Source of the DNA: Oscillospiraceae bacterium
Lineage (GTDB): Bacteria; Bacillota_A; Clostridia; Oscillospirales; Ruminococcaceae
DNA: 15,440 nucleotides
Assembly: GCA_900766795.1 (NCBI GenBank)
Contig: CAAFWX010000167.1
Span: forward strand, 1 to 15,440
Direction: 5' to 3'
Below the pieces are notes generated by a model that worked only from the letters and a program-made list of their open reading frames with translations, was not told the DNA's origin and made no database searches. Shown piece after piece: positions 6,900-14,059 of this stretch. Every line of letters starts with the position of its first letter. Position 1 is the first letter of the stretch. A program made the translations under genes and the position numbers.

Positions 6900-7928
6900 A
6901 TGTCAATGAATTTCAGCAGAAAGCTTCCTATCCCCAAGGAGATTAAGGAGCTTTATCCGCTTTCTGACGAGATAAAGAGAGTAAAGGCACAGCGCGACGC
7001 GATGATTGCCGATGTGTTCACAGGCAAGAGCGACAAGTTCCTGCTTATAATCGGTCCGTGCTCCGCAGACAATGAGGAGTCCGTGATGGACTACACCCAC
7101 CGCCTTGCAAGAGTGCAGGAGCAGGTGAAGGACAAAATCCTCATCATTCCCAGAATTTACACCGGAAAGCCCCGCACCAACGGCACGGGCTACAAGGGAA
7201 TGCTTCACCAACCCGACCCCACCAAGAGCGAGGATATGCTTGAGGGACTTATTGCGATAAGAAAGCTTCACGCGCGCGCAATTGAGGAAACAAAGCTCAC
7301 CTGCGCGGACGAAATGCTCTACCCCGAGAATTACCGCTATCTTTCCGACCTGCTCTCTTACGTTGCTGTAGGCGCGCGCTCGGTTGAGGACCAGCACCAC
7401 AGACTGACCGCCTCGGGTATGGAGTGCCCTGTCGGCATGAAGAACCCCACCTCGGGCGCTCTTTCGGTTATGTTCAACTCCATTCAGGCGGCGCAGGCGC
7501 AGCACACCTTCATCTACCGCGGCTGGGAGGTAAGCACTGACGGCAACCCTCTCGCGCACGCAATTCTGCGCGGCGCAACCAACAAGCACAACCAGAATAT
7601 CCCCAACTACCACTACGAGGATTTGAAGCTCTGCTATGACATGTACATGGAAAAGGGTCTTGTAAACCCTGCTGTCATCGTGGACACCAACCACTCCAAC
7701 AGCGGCAAGAAGTACCTTGAGCAGATAAGAATAGCAAACGAGGTGCTTCACTCCATGCGTCACTCCACGGGGATAAAGAGCATGGTTAAGGGTCTGATGA
7801 TTGAGTCCTACATAGAGGACGGCGCGCAGAAGGTTGAGGAGGGCTGCTACGGCAAGTCCATCACCGACCCCTGCCTTGGCTGGGAAAAGAGCGAGCAGCT
7901 TATTCTCTCCATCGCCGACCAGCTGTAA
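6900..7928 (+). CDS. aroF: 3-deoxy-7-phosphoheptulonate (DAHP) synthase, class I
   Basis: The first enzyme of the shikimate pathway, condensing phosphoenolpyruvate with erythrose 4-phosphate. The 342-residue chain matches the AroF/AroG/AroH type I-alpha family (about 350). GPCSA is at residues 52-56, followed by PRIYTGKPRTNGTGYKG, the family's KPRT substrate-binding loop. The segments VGARSVEDQHHRLTASG, CPVGMKNPTSG, ILRGA and DTNHSNSGK line up with the conserved phosphate- and metal-binding blocks. AGGAGA lies 9-10 bases before the ATG. A second in-frame ATG two codons on is possible. The paralogue (F, G or H) and the inhibiting amino acid cannot be told from sequence alone. It is transcribed from 6818-6846 and followed, 25 bases after its stop, by a T-box leader. 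Confidence 0.95.
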   Translation: MSMNFSRKLPIPKEIKELYPLSDEIKRVKAQRDAMIADVFTGKSDKFLLIIGPCSADNEESVMDYTHRLARVQEQVKDKILIIPRIYTGKPRTNGTGYKGMLHQPDPTKSEDMLEGLIAIRKLHARAIEETKLTCADEMLYPENYRYLSDLLSYVAVGARSVEDQHHRLTASGMECPVGMKNPTSGALSVMFNSIQAAQAQHTFIYRGWEVSTDGNPLAHAILRGATNKHNQNIPNYHYEDLKLCYDMYMEKGLVNPAVIVDTNHSNSGKKYLEQIRIANEVLHSMRHSTGIKSMVKGLMIESYIEDGAQKVEEGCYGKSITDPCLGWEKSEQLILSIADQL

Positions 7929-7953
7929 GAAGCACACAACCGAATATCACAAA

Positions 7954-8193
7954 GCTATGACGGGAACAAAGTAGCGTTGCAGAAAAGCCCATCAGAGAGC
8001 CGTTGGAGGGTGCGAAACGGAGGGCGCTGCAAAGGCGAATTACCTCCCCGAGCGGCGCGGCGAACGGCTTTTGCCCACTAGCCCGCACGGGTAAGCCCGT
8101 TAAAGCTGTCAGAGATTGCGGGGAGTTTCCCGTAAACTGAGGTGGTACCGCGATAGTTCGCCCTCTGCTTTGCAGGGGGCGATTTGTTTTTTT
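7954..8193 (+). ncRNA. T-box riboswitch leader
   Basis: A full T-box leader sensing uncharged tRNA. Stem I closes with GCT (7954-7956) and AGC (8051-8053) through an ATGA/GA kink. It holds the AGTA box (7970-7973), AGAG (7994-7999 region), the GGGTG distal loop (8008-8012) and the GAA of the loop E motif (8037-8039). The antiterminator T-box, GAGGTGGTACCGCG, is at 8139-8152, and a terminator ends the element. The UGGT bulge predicts a tRNA with discriminator A73. The specifier directly after GAA is UUA (Leu). Shifted one base it is UAC (Tyr). Both tRNAs normally have A73, while tRNAs with G73 or U73, such as Trp, Ser, Gly and Cys, fit poorly. The genomic setting (DAHP synthase before, tyrS after) favours Tyr. 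No clear promoter lies just upstream, so it may sit in the aroF transcript. Confidence 0.93.
8159..8193 (+). terminator. T-box-controlled terminator
   Basis: CGCCCTCTGC (8159-8168), a TTT loop and GCAGGGGGCG (8172-8181) form a 10-bp stem with one G-U pair, followed by ATTTGTTTTTTT. It follows the T-box sequence closely, so the antiterminator fold competes with it. It also serves as the stop signal for aroF transcripts when the cognate tRNA is charged (inference). Confidence 0.9.
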
Positions 8194-8206
8194 CAGGAGG
8201 AGCGCT

Positions 8207-9052
8207 GTGGAGCTGTTTTTTAGATACTGGTTTTATCTGATGAAAACGACCGTAAAGCTTGCCCTGCCGTCGCTGGCAGTCGTTGTGGCACTGAATGTGG
8301 GATTTTTGTTCAAAAGTCTTTTGGACGGCAACGGGTTCAGTTTGGTTTATGTGCTGCTGATTGCGGCGACGCTGCTGGTATATCCCGTGATAGGTCTGGT
8401 GAACACCCTGAAAGACTTTCCCGTCAAGAAAGCGCTGGACGAATACGGCTACAGCGCGGAATATCTTGCCGTGTTTGAGGAGAAGATGATAAAGGGCAAG
8501 CCCTTTAAGGAAAGCACCGCCGTGCAGTATGCTGAGATTTACTCCCGAATGGGCAGACCCGAGGCTGCGATAAGCTACCTCAACACGCTGAATCTCACCA
8601 CCGACGTTTCAAGACTTGCCTGTATCTATGTCTATATGATGTCGGCGTTAATGCTGGGGGATTCGGCGCTCGCAGAGCGTTTGTGGGCGCAAAACCAAGA
8701 CTACATCCAAAAAGCCTTTGATAACAAGCAAAATATCCCGATGATGCACATTGTGTATCTGTCGATGATATACGCCGATTGCTGCGCGGGGCGCTTTGAG
8801 CGTGCGCTGGAACAAACGGAGAAATTTATGTCAAGCGACGATTTCAAGCGCTACAACGCCGCGAAAGCGGACTTTGACATCATTCGCGTCTATGCGCTGA
8901 AAATGCTGGGGCGCGACAACGAAGCCGCAGCGCTTTGCACTACCGTCAGCCAAAACATCGAGAACAGCCGGAACAAGCTGGTTTACCGCTGGCAGTACGA
9001 CAAGCTGCGCGAGGACCTGCAAAAAGCCCTTGCGGGGCAGATTCCGCTGTAA
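8207..9052 (+). CDS. Membrane-anchored helical-repeat (TPR-like) protein, unknown function
   Basis: A 281-residue protein starting at GTG, chosen because AGGAGG ends six bases upstream and directly follows the T-box terminator. It has two membrane segments, about residues 17-36 (LALPSLAVVVALNVGFLF) and 44-66 (FSLVYVLLIAATLLVYPVIG). The remaining 210 residues are helical with TPR-like spacing: YAEIYSRMGRPEAAISYL, a DCCAGRFERALEQTEKF helix pair, and ALKMLGRDNEAAALC. Repeats of this kind usually bind protein partners, here probably on the cytoplasmic side. I do not recognise a named family. It is the first gene behind the T-box, which is unusual because T-boxes normally precede aminoacyl-tRNA synthetase, amino-acid biosynthesis or transport genes. 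It may only be a passenger before tyrS. Confidence 0.8.
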   Translation: MELFFRYWFYLMKTTVKLALPSLAVVVALNVGFLFKSLLDGNGFSLVYVLLIAATLLVYPVIGLVNTLKDFPVKKALDEYGYSAEYLAVFEEKMIKGKPFKESTAVQYAEIYSRMGRPEAAISYLNTLNLTTDVSRLACIYVYMMSALMLGDSALAERLWAQNQDYIQKAFDNKQNIPMMHIVYLSMIYADCCAGRFERALEQTEKFMSSDDFKRYNAAKADFDIIRVYALKMLGRDNEAAALCTTVSQNIENSRNKLVYRWQYDKLREDLQKALAGQIPL

Positions 9053-9128
9053 CTTTATGTAAGCTGATATCCCGCAGGGATTTCAACATAACACCAACAC
9101 CACACCACACATCACGAAAGGACATTCT

Positions 9129-9788
9129 ATGAAACACATCACAAAACTTTCAGCATTTCTTTCCTGCGCCGCCGCTGCTGCCGTGCTCTCGTGCAGCGCC
9201 TTTGCGGAGAATAATCTTTATTTCAGCGAGCCGCTTAACGACTACGCGCTTGAAGCAAAGCGCCTGAACTACTCGGGGGAATTGGCAGAGTTTAGCGTTG
9301 ATTTGCCCGCGTCATTCTGCGAAATGGCACAAGCGGAGGGCGAAAATGCGGACGCTCTTCTCTTTTACGGAGAGAGCGAAGCAGGGTATATATCCTGTGC
9401 ATTCCACGATGATTATTCGGGCTTCGAGGGCGAGGTTGAAGCGTGGAAAACCATGGAAACCGCCGAGATTCTTTCCCTTACCGACATGCAGGGTATGCCC
9501 GTAAGCCTTGTGCGGCTGAACATATATGACAGCTTTTTTGCATATATCGCGGATTTCCCGATTGGCGAGCATTCGTGGGTAAACATCACGATGGACTTTC
9601 CTGAGGAGGATATGGACAAGGTGCGCGAGGATATCACCGAGATGGTGAGCACTTTTACAAGAGAGGTCAGCGAAGTGCCCGAAGCGAATACAAGCGAGCC
9701 TGCTCCCGACACGGGAGTTGAGCTGTTTTCGCTTGCTGTCCCGACCGCGGCGGCAGCGGCTCTGCTTCTCGCAAGAAAGAGGAGATAA
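9129..9788 (+). CDS. Secreted protein with sortase-like C-terminal tail, unknown function
   Basis: A 219-residue precursor. Residues 1-26 form a signal peptide (basic start, Ala-rich core) with likely cleavage after AFA. The mature domain, about 27-180, is acidic, with mixed strands and helices and no motif I know. The tail reads PAPDTG (191-196), a hydrophobic stretch and RKRR at the end, which is the layout of an LPXTG-type wall-sorting signal with an unusual PDTG core. It may be joined to peptidoglycan by a sortase or simply stay membrane-anchored. GAAAGGA precedes the ATG. The 76-base gap after the preceding gene contains an ACACC-rich low-complexity stretch and a small ATCCC-GCA-GGGAT hairpin but no clear promoter, so it is probably in the same transcript. 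Confidence 0.8.
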   Translation: MKHITKLSAFLSCAAAAAVLSCSAFAENNLYFSEPLNDYALEAKRLNYSGELAEFSVDLPASFCEMAQAEGENADALLFYGESEAGYISCAFHDDYSGFEGEVEAWKTMETAEILSLTDMQGMPVSLVRLNIYDSFFAYIADFPIGEHSWVNITMDFPEEDMDKVREDITEMVSTFTREVSEVPEANTSEPAPDTGVELFSLAVPTAAAAALLLARKRR

Positions 9789-9849
9789 CAGCGGGGGCAG
9801 CCCCAACGAAAGGACGTGATAACCGTGGGAATAGCTTTTATCCCCGCTG
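9789..9849. repeat. Intercistronic inverted repeat
   Basis: CAGCGGGG (9789-9796) and CCCCGCTG (9842-9849) are perfect inverted copies. A smaller hairpin, GGGGC-A-GCCCC (9794-9804), overlaps the left copy. They sit between the secreted-protein gene and the GNAT gene with no U-tract. This may be an RNA processing or pausing structure, or chance in a GC-rich gap. Confidence 0.35.
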
Positions 9850-9868
9850 CTTATGAGGGGTGCGCGGC

Positions 9869-10327
9869 ATGATACGCGAAGCGAAGTACAGCGATATTGA
9901 GAGTATAGCCGTCCTTTTTCGGCAGCTTCATAAAAAGCACGTAGAGCTTTCCCCCGAAAGCTACAAAATGCCGTTTGACTACTACTTTCGCGGCAGGCTT
10001 GAAGCGTTCTTTGCGGACGACGACATGACGATTATCGTCAGCGACAACTGCGGGATAGACGGCTTTGCGGTCATTCGTTTCTTCGACACCGACTCCGCTG
10101 AAAGGGTGGGGCGGCAGGTGTGCTATGTCGAGTGCTTCGCGGTGGAGGAAACCCGCCGCAGACAGGGTATCGGCACGGCGCTTTTCGGCTATATTAAGGA
10201 CTACGCGCAAAACTGCGGCTGCGACTGCATTAGGCTTGGCGCTGCGGCGGAAAACAAAGAGGCGCTTCAATTCTATCAAAAAATGGGGCTTGTTCCCCGT
10301 GTAATAAACCTAAATCTAAATCTATAA
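9869..10327 (+). CDS. GNAT-family N-acetyltransferase
   Basis: A 152-residue soluble acyl-CoA-dependent acetyltransferase of unknown substrate. The GNAT core is clear. VECFAVEETRRRQGIGTALF gives strand 4 and the acetyl-CoA pyrophosphate loop (RRxGxG/A type), and AENKEALQFYQKMGLV gives the last helix and strand. Length is normal for a single GNAT domain. I chose the ATG at 9869 because GAGGGG lies eight bases before it. A GTG three codons earlier overlaps that site. The stop is 17 bases before tyrS, with only a ribosome binding site between, so the two are co-transcribed. Possible roles include acetylation of a metabolite, a protein or an aminoacyl group. Nothing in the sequence decides. Confidence 0.87.
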   Translation: MIREAKYSDIESIAVLFRQLHKKHVELSPESYKMPFDYYFRGRLEAFFADDDMTIIVSDNCGIDGFAVIRFFDTDSAERVGRQVCYVECFAVEETRRRQGIGTALFGYIKDYAQNCGCDCIRLGAAAENKEALQFYQKMGLVPRVINLNLNL

Positions 10328-10344
10328 TAAAGGAGAACCAAACA

Positions 10345-11547
10345 ATGGAACTTTACGACGAGCTGGTTGCGCGAGGACTTATCGCGCAGGTAACAAACGA
10401 GGAAGAAATCAAGAAGATGATTAACGCGGGCAAGGCGACCTTCTACATCGGCTTTGACCCTACCGCAGATTCGCTGCACGTTGGTCACTTTATGGCGCTG
10501 TGCCTGATGAAGCGTTTGCAGATGGCGGGCAACAAGCCCATCGCGCTTCTCGGCGGCGGCACGGGCATGATTGGCGACCCCTCCGGCAAGAGCGACATGC
10601 GCAAAATGCTCACCAAGGAGGACATCGAGCACAACATCGAGTGCTTCAAGAAGCAGATGAGCCGCTTCATCGACTTCTCCGACGGCAAGGCTATCATGGT
10701 GAACAACGCCGACTGGCTGATGAACCTCAACTACATTGACGTGCTCCGCGAGGTAGGCGCTTGCTTCTCGGTAAACAAAATGCTCACCTTCGAGTGCTAC
10801 AAGCAGCGCATGGAGCGCGGGCTTACGTTCCTCGAGTTCAACTACATGATTATGCAGAGCTACGACTTCTACATGCTGTACCAGAAGTACGGCTGCAACA
10901 TGCAGTTCGGCGGCGACGACCAGTGGGCGAATATGCTGGGCGGCACCGAGCTTATCAGAAAGAAGCTCGAAAAGGACGCTCACGCGATGACCATTACCCT
11001 GCTGCTAAACTCCGAGGGTAAGAAGATGGGCAAGACCGAAAAGGGCGCGGTTTGGCTCGACCCCAACAAAACTTCCCCCTACGACTTCTTCCAGTACTGG
11101 AGAAACGTTGCGGACGCTGACGTCATGAAGTGCATTCGTATGCTGACCTTCATTCCTCTGGAGCAGATTGACGAGATGGACAAGTGGCAGGGCAGCGAGC
11201 TTAACAAGGCAAAGGAAATCCTCGCATACGAGCTTACAAAGCTTGTTCACGGCGAGGAGGAAGCCAACAAGGCGCTTGAGGGCGCAAAGAGCCTGTTCGG
11301 CGGCGCGGGCAACACCGACAACATGCCCACCGCACAGGTTGAGCTCACCGACGGCAAAATCGGAATCCTCGACCTGCTTGTGACAATCAAGTTTGCGTCC
11401 TCCAAGAGAGATGCGAGAAATCTCATCAGCGGCAAGGGTATCTATGTGGACAATGTCTGCGTTGAGGACCCCAACGCTCAGATTGAGATAAACGGCGAGG
11501 TCATTGTTCGCAAGGGCAAGAAGTCCTTCATGAAGGTCACTGGCTAA
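10345..11547 (+). CDS. tyrS: Tyrosyl-tRNA synthetase
   Basis: A class I aminoacyl-tRNA synthetase charging tRNA(Tyr). The chain of 400 residues is full length. The HIGH motif reads HVGH (45-48) after YIGFDPTADSL. The KMSKS motif reads KMGKT (227-231), as in the bacterial TyrRS group that has this form. Tyr-binding pieces include GGGTGMIGDPSGK and MQFGGDDQW. The C-terminal 65 or so residues form an S4-type RNA-binding domain (SKRDARNLISGKGIYVDN). AAAGGAGAA precedes the ATG. There is no T-box or promoter in the 17-base gap to the GNAT gene, although tyrS in Firmicutes is often T-box controlled. The only T-box in the window lies 2.15 kb upstream on the same strand. Confidence 0.97.
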   Translation: MELYDELVARGLIAQVTNEEEIKKMINAGKATFYIGFDPTADSLHVGHFMALCLMKRLQMAGNKPIALLGGGTGMIGDPSGKSDMRKMLTKEDIEHNIECFKKQMSRFIDFSDGKAIMVNNADWLMNLNYIDVLREVGACFSVNKMLTFECYKQRMERGLTFLEFNYMIMQSYDFYMLYQKYGCNMQFGGDDQWANMLGGTELIRKKLEKDAHAMTITLLLNSEGKKMGKTEKGAVWLDPNKTSPYDFFQYWRNVADADVMKCIRMLTFIPLEQIDEMDKWQGSELNKAKEILAYELTKLVHGEEEANKALEGAKSLFGGAGNTDNMPTAQVELTDGKIGILDLLVTIKFASSKRDARNLISGKGIYVDNVCVEDPNAQIEINGEVIVRKGKKSFMKVTG

Positions 11548-11554
11548 AAATTAT

Positions 11555-11583
11555 TTCGGCTCGGGTGTTTTGCCCGAGCCGAA
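11555..11583 (+). terminator. Hairpin after tyrS, probable terminator
   Basis: TTCGGCTCGGG (11555-11565) and CCCGAGCCGAA (11573-11583) pair perfectly over 11 bp around TGTTTTG. It starts eight bases after the tyrS stop. The following bases are not U-rich on the plus strand, so termination may be partial. On the minus strand the stem is followed by AATAATTTTT. Confidence 0.6.
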
Positions 11584-11701
11584 TGTGCTGCGGTAAAGTT
11601 TTTGAGCACATAATATGGGGCTTTTCGCCAAAGAACAGCGCAATTTGTTGTCCAAAAAGCGCAAAAAATAAGGATTATTCGTGATAACAAGCGTTTCGCC
11701 C

Positions 11702-11730
11702 TTGACACCGTTTGCGTTTTATGGTATACT
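11702..11730 (+). promoter_or_regulatory. Sigma-A promoter of the chemoreceptor gene
   Basis: TTGACA (11702-11707), a 17-bp spacer and TATACT (11725-11730). This is strong for sigma-A. Chemoreceptor genes in motile Clostridia often use SigD, so a housekeeping promoter is worth noting. The leader to the ATG is about 80 bases. The rest of the 271-base gap from 11548 holds only the tyrS hairpin and two leader inverted repeats. Confidence 0.85.
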
Positions 11731-11745
11731 CATACTTAAAGGTGT

Positions 11746-11785
11746 GTTTGACATTTTTTGAATATTTTCGTGCTAAATGTCAAAC
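11746..11785 (+). repeat. Inverted repeat in the chemoreceptor leader
   Basis: GTTTGACATTT (11746-11756) and AAATGTCAAAC (11775-11785) are exact inverted copies, 18 bases apart. They lie just after the transcription start expected from the promoter. It could be an RNA stem or a two-half-site operator. Confidence 0.6.
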
Positions 11786-11789
11786 GATT

Positions 11790-11806
11790 TTGTTAATTAT
11801 TAACAA
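11790..11806. promoter_or_regulatory. Perfect 17-bp palindrome, possible operator
   Basis: TTGTTAAT-T-ATTAACAA is an exact palindrome with a one-base centre. It ends where the weak ribosome binding site AAGGCGGTG begins. Its A/T-rich symmetric form is that of a dimeric regulator's site, but an RNA hairpin that limits ribosome access would look the same. The regulator is unknown. Confidence 0.5.
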
Positions 11807-11818
11807 GGCGGTGCGCTC

Positions 11819-13957
11819 ATGAAAAAATCCAGCTTAAAGCAAAGAATATGTATCACCTGCTCGGTGATGTTTATAGTCATTACGATGATTCTGTTCGTGT
11901 TTACCACGGCTTCGTATCAGTCCATCATACGCGGCGGCTTTACCGAAAGCGCCGAAAGCTCGATGGAGCTGTTCACCGAGATGGTGAACAATTACGACAA
12001 CCAGATGATTGAAACGGTTGACATTCTGGCGAAGAACTCCAGCTTCAAAAAGCAGGTTAAGGACAAGGACGCTACCAACTTCACGGCGACCATGGATATT
12101 CTTCTCTCCTGCACTAATGCGGACGTTTATATTGTATACGACTCAAAGGGAAAGCTGCTTGCCTCCACGGTTAAAAAGCACCTTGACCACCTGAAGTCCC
12201 TTATGGACGAAGCCTTTGTGCGCGGCGAGGACGAGCCTACAACGGTTGATACATACCTCGGAGATGACGGCTATATCACGAAGTTTGCCTGCGCACCCAT
12301 CACCTACGGAAACGAAATGGCGGGCGCAATCGGAATCGGATATGTTCTGACGAACGACGAGCTTGTTGATGAAATCAAGAACATCACGGGCGCGGAGATT
12401 GCTGTTATCACCAACGGAAAAAACGTTTCCACCACCGTTCATGACGGCGAGGAGCGGCTTAACGGCTCTGAGATAAACGCCGAGATTCTGACCTCTGTAA
12501 ACGACACCAAGGAGCGCTACATCGGCGAGGATATCATCAACAACGAGAGATACATGACCTGCTATCAGCCCGTGCTGGATAACAGCGGCGAGGTATCCTT
12601 CATGATGTTCTCGGGAACGAGCATTGAAAACAGAAGCGTCAGCATGACCAACATCACTATCATCGTGATTGTCGGCGCAATTGCGGCAGCCTTCGTGTTC
12701 ATTATCGTGCTGATTTCTTTTGTCAACAGGTATGTTTCAAAGCCCATCAGGCAGATGGTGACTGTGACGGAGAACATTTCGGACGGTCAGATAGGGCTTA
12801 GCGACCCTGAGCTTGTCAAGGTGGACGTTGAGCAGAACAACGAAATCGGGCAAATGGGCATGGCGCTGTCCGTTACGGTATCGAGCCTAAGGCAGTATAT
12901 CTCCGAGATTGACCGCGTGCTTACCAGCATATGCAACGGCGACCTGACGGTTGAAGCGGGAAGCAGCTTCCGCGGCGACTTTGAGCAGGTCAAGACCAAC
13001 CTTGTTTCCATTGTTGATAATCTCCGTGAGATTATCAGCGAGCTGCAAATCTCGACAACTATCCTGTCCGACCATGCCGAGCGTATCGCGACAGACGCTT
13101 CGGAGCTTTCAAGCGGCTCTGCGCAGCAGTCTGCGGCGGTTGATGAGCTGTTTGCTTCCATCGAGAACGTTGCAAAGGACGTTGACCAGACCGCAGAAAA
13201 GGCGGAGGACACCCGTGCAATCACTGCCCGTGCGCTTGCGGTTGTAGACGAGGGCAACGCAAAGATGAACGACATGATAGACGCAATGCACGAGATAACC
13301 GAAGCTTCCGACCAGATATTCAACATCAACCGTTCGATTGAGGACATCGCGTTCCAGACCAAGATTCTTGCGCTCAACGCTTCCATTGAGGCGGCGAGAG
13401 CGGGCGCAGCCGGCAAGGGCTTTGCGGTTGTTGCCGACGAGGTAAGAAACCTTGCGGGCAAGTCCGCCGAGGCAGCGAACCGCACTACGGAGCTTATCAA
13501 GGCTACCGTGGAGCTTATCGGGCGCGGTTCGGAGATTGCTGCGGAAACGGGCGAGAACTTCAAGGAGATTATGGAAACCGTCAAGCAGTCGGCAGAGCTG
13601 GTTTCCCAGATTTCCGTTGCGACGGAGCAGCAGACGATATCCGTGGGTGAGATTAAGAACGGCGTTGAGCGAATTTACGAGGTTGTTCAGAAGAACACTG
13701 CCTCCGCCGAAAACAGCGCCGCAGCGAGCGAAGAGCTGTTCTCCAGAGCACAGATGCTCAGCGGCATGATTTCCAGATTCAAGATTGAGCAGGATGTGCA
13801 GGACGCAGAAAGCGACGTTGAAAACGATACGGATAACGCCGCAGATAACGCCGACGAAGAAACCATCATAGATGAAATCGTCAATGACGAAATCGCCGAC
13901 AGCGACAACATCACCGACGAAAATACCGAAGCTGAATCTTCAACAAAAACCGAATAA
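11819..13957 (+). CDS. Methyl-accepting chemotaxis protein with Cache-like sensor
   Basis: A transmembrane chemoreceptor of 712 residues. TM1 is about residues 10-32. An extracellular sensor of about 240 residues has Cache-like features (ADVYIVYDSKGKLLAST, AGAIGIGYVLTNDELVDEI, TGAEIAVITNGKNVS). TM2 is about 278-300. A HAMP segment follows from about 300 (SKPIRQM) and a second HAMP-like stretch around 365-410 with FRGDFEQVKTNL. The cytoplasmic coiled-coil tip near 505-550 reads DIAFQTKILALNASIEAARAG then GKGFAVVADEVRNLAG, the CheA/CheW contact region. The ligand cannot be read from sequence. Residues 657-712 form a very acidic tail with no NWETF-type CheR/CheB tether. The ribosome binding site AAGGCGGTG is weak and sits against a palindrome. 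The gene has its own promoter and terminator. Confidence 0.93.
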   Translation: MKKSSLKQRICITCSVMFIVITMILFVFTTASYQSIIRGGFTESAESSMELFTEMVNNYDNQMIETVDILAKNSSFKKQVKDKDATNFTATMDILLSCTNADVYIVYDSKGKLLASTVKKHLDHLKSLMDEAFVRGEDEPTTVDTYLGDDGYITKFACAPITYGNEMAGAIGIGYVLTNDELVDEIKNITGAEIAVITNGKNVSTTVHDGEERLNGSEINAEILTSVNDTKERYIGEDIINNERYMTCYQPVLDNSGEVSFMMFSGTSIENRSVSMTNITIIVIVGAIAAAFVFIIVLISFVNRYVSKPIRQMVTVTENISDGQIGLSDPELVKVDVEQNNEIGQMGMALSVTVSSLRQYISEIDRVLTSICNGDLTVEAGSSFRGDFEQVKTNLVSIVDNLREIISELQISTTILSDHAERIATDASELSSGSAQQSAAVDELFASIENVAKDVDQTAEKAEDTRAITARALAVVDEGNAKMNDMIDAMHEITEASDQIFNINRSIEDIAFQTKILALNASIEAARAGAAGKGFAVVADEVRNLAGKSAEAANRTTELIKATVELIGRGSEIAAETGENFKEIMETVKQSAELVSQISVATEQQTISVGEIKNGVERIYEVVQKNTASAENSAAASEELFSRAQMLSGMISRFKIEQDVQDAESDVENDTDNAADNADEETIIDEIVNDEIADSDNITDENTEAESSTKTE

Positions 13958-13962
13958 CCACG

Positions 13963-13991
13963 ACGGGCGAACACACAGTTCGCCCGTTTTT
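13963..13991 (+). terminator. Intrinsic terminator of the chemoreceptor gene
   Basis: ACGGGCGAAC (13963-13972), loop ACACA and GTTCGCCCGT (13978-13987), then TTTT. The 10-bp stem is perfect and starts six bases after the stop codon. Confidence 0.93.
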
Positions 13992-14003
13992 CGTGATAAA
14001 GAG

Positions 14004-14040
14004 AAAATCCGCGGCAGTATGTCTGCTGCGGATTTTTTTT
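14004..14040. terminator. Bidirectional terminator between convergent genes
   Basis: AAAATCCGCGGCAG (14004-14017) and CTGCTGCGGATTTT (14023-14036) form a 14-bp stem with one mismatch. It is followed by a run of T to 14040 on the plus strand and by TTTTCTC on the minus strand. It backs up the chemoreceptor terminator and is the only terminator candidate for the leftward gene ending at 14060. Confidence 0.85.
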
Positions 14041-14059
14041 CGGGTGGAAACAGTATGCT

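Noticed and set aside
6903..7937. A 344-codon open frame antisense to DAHP synthase
   Set aside because: Its product is Val/Leu/His-rich with no family motif, it mirrors the codon bias of the real gene, and it has no ribosome binding site. The plus-strand frame has unmistakable DAHP synthase motifs.
7870..7950. Separate promoter for the T-box leader at the end of aroF
   Set aside because: The best match (TTGGCT to TATTCT) has a 19-bp spacer and poor boxes, so I did not list it. It cannot be excluded without transcript mapping.
11026..11037. KMGKT instead of KMSKS in tyrosyl-tRNA synthetase as a defect
   Set aside because: This form is normal in one group of bacterial TyrRS, and the rest of the enzyme is intact.
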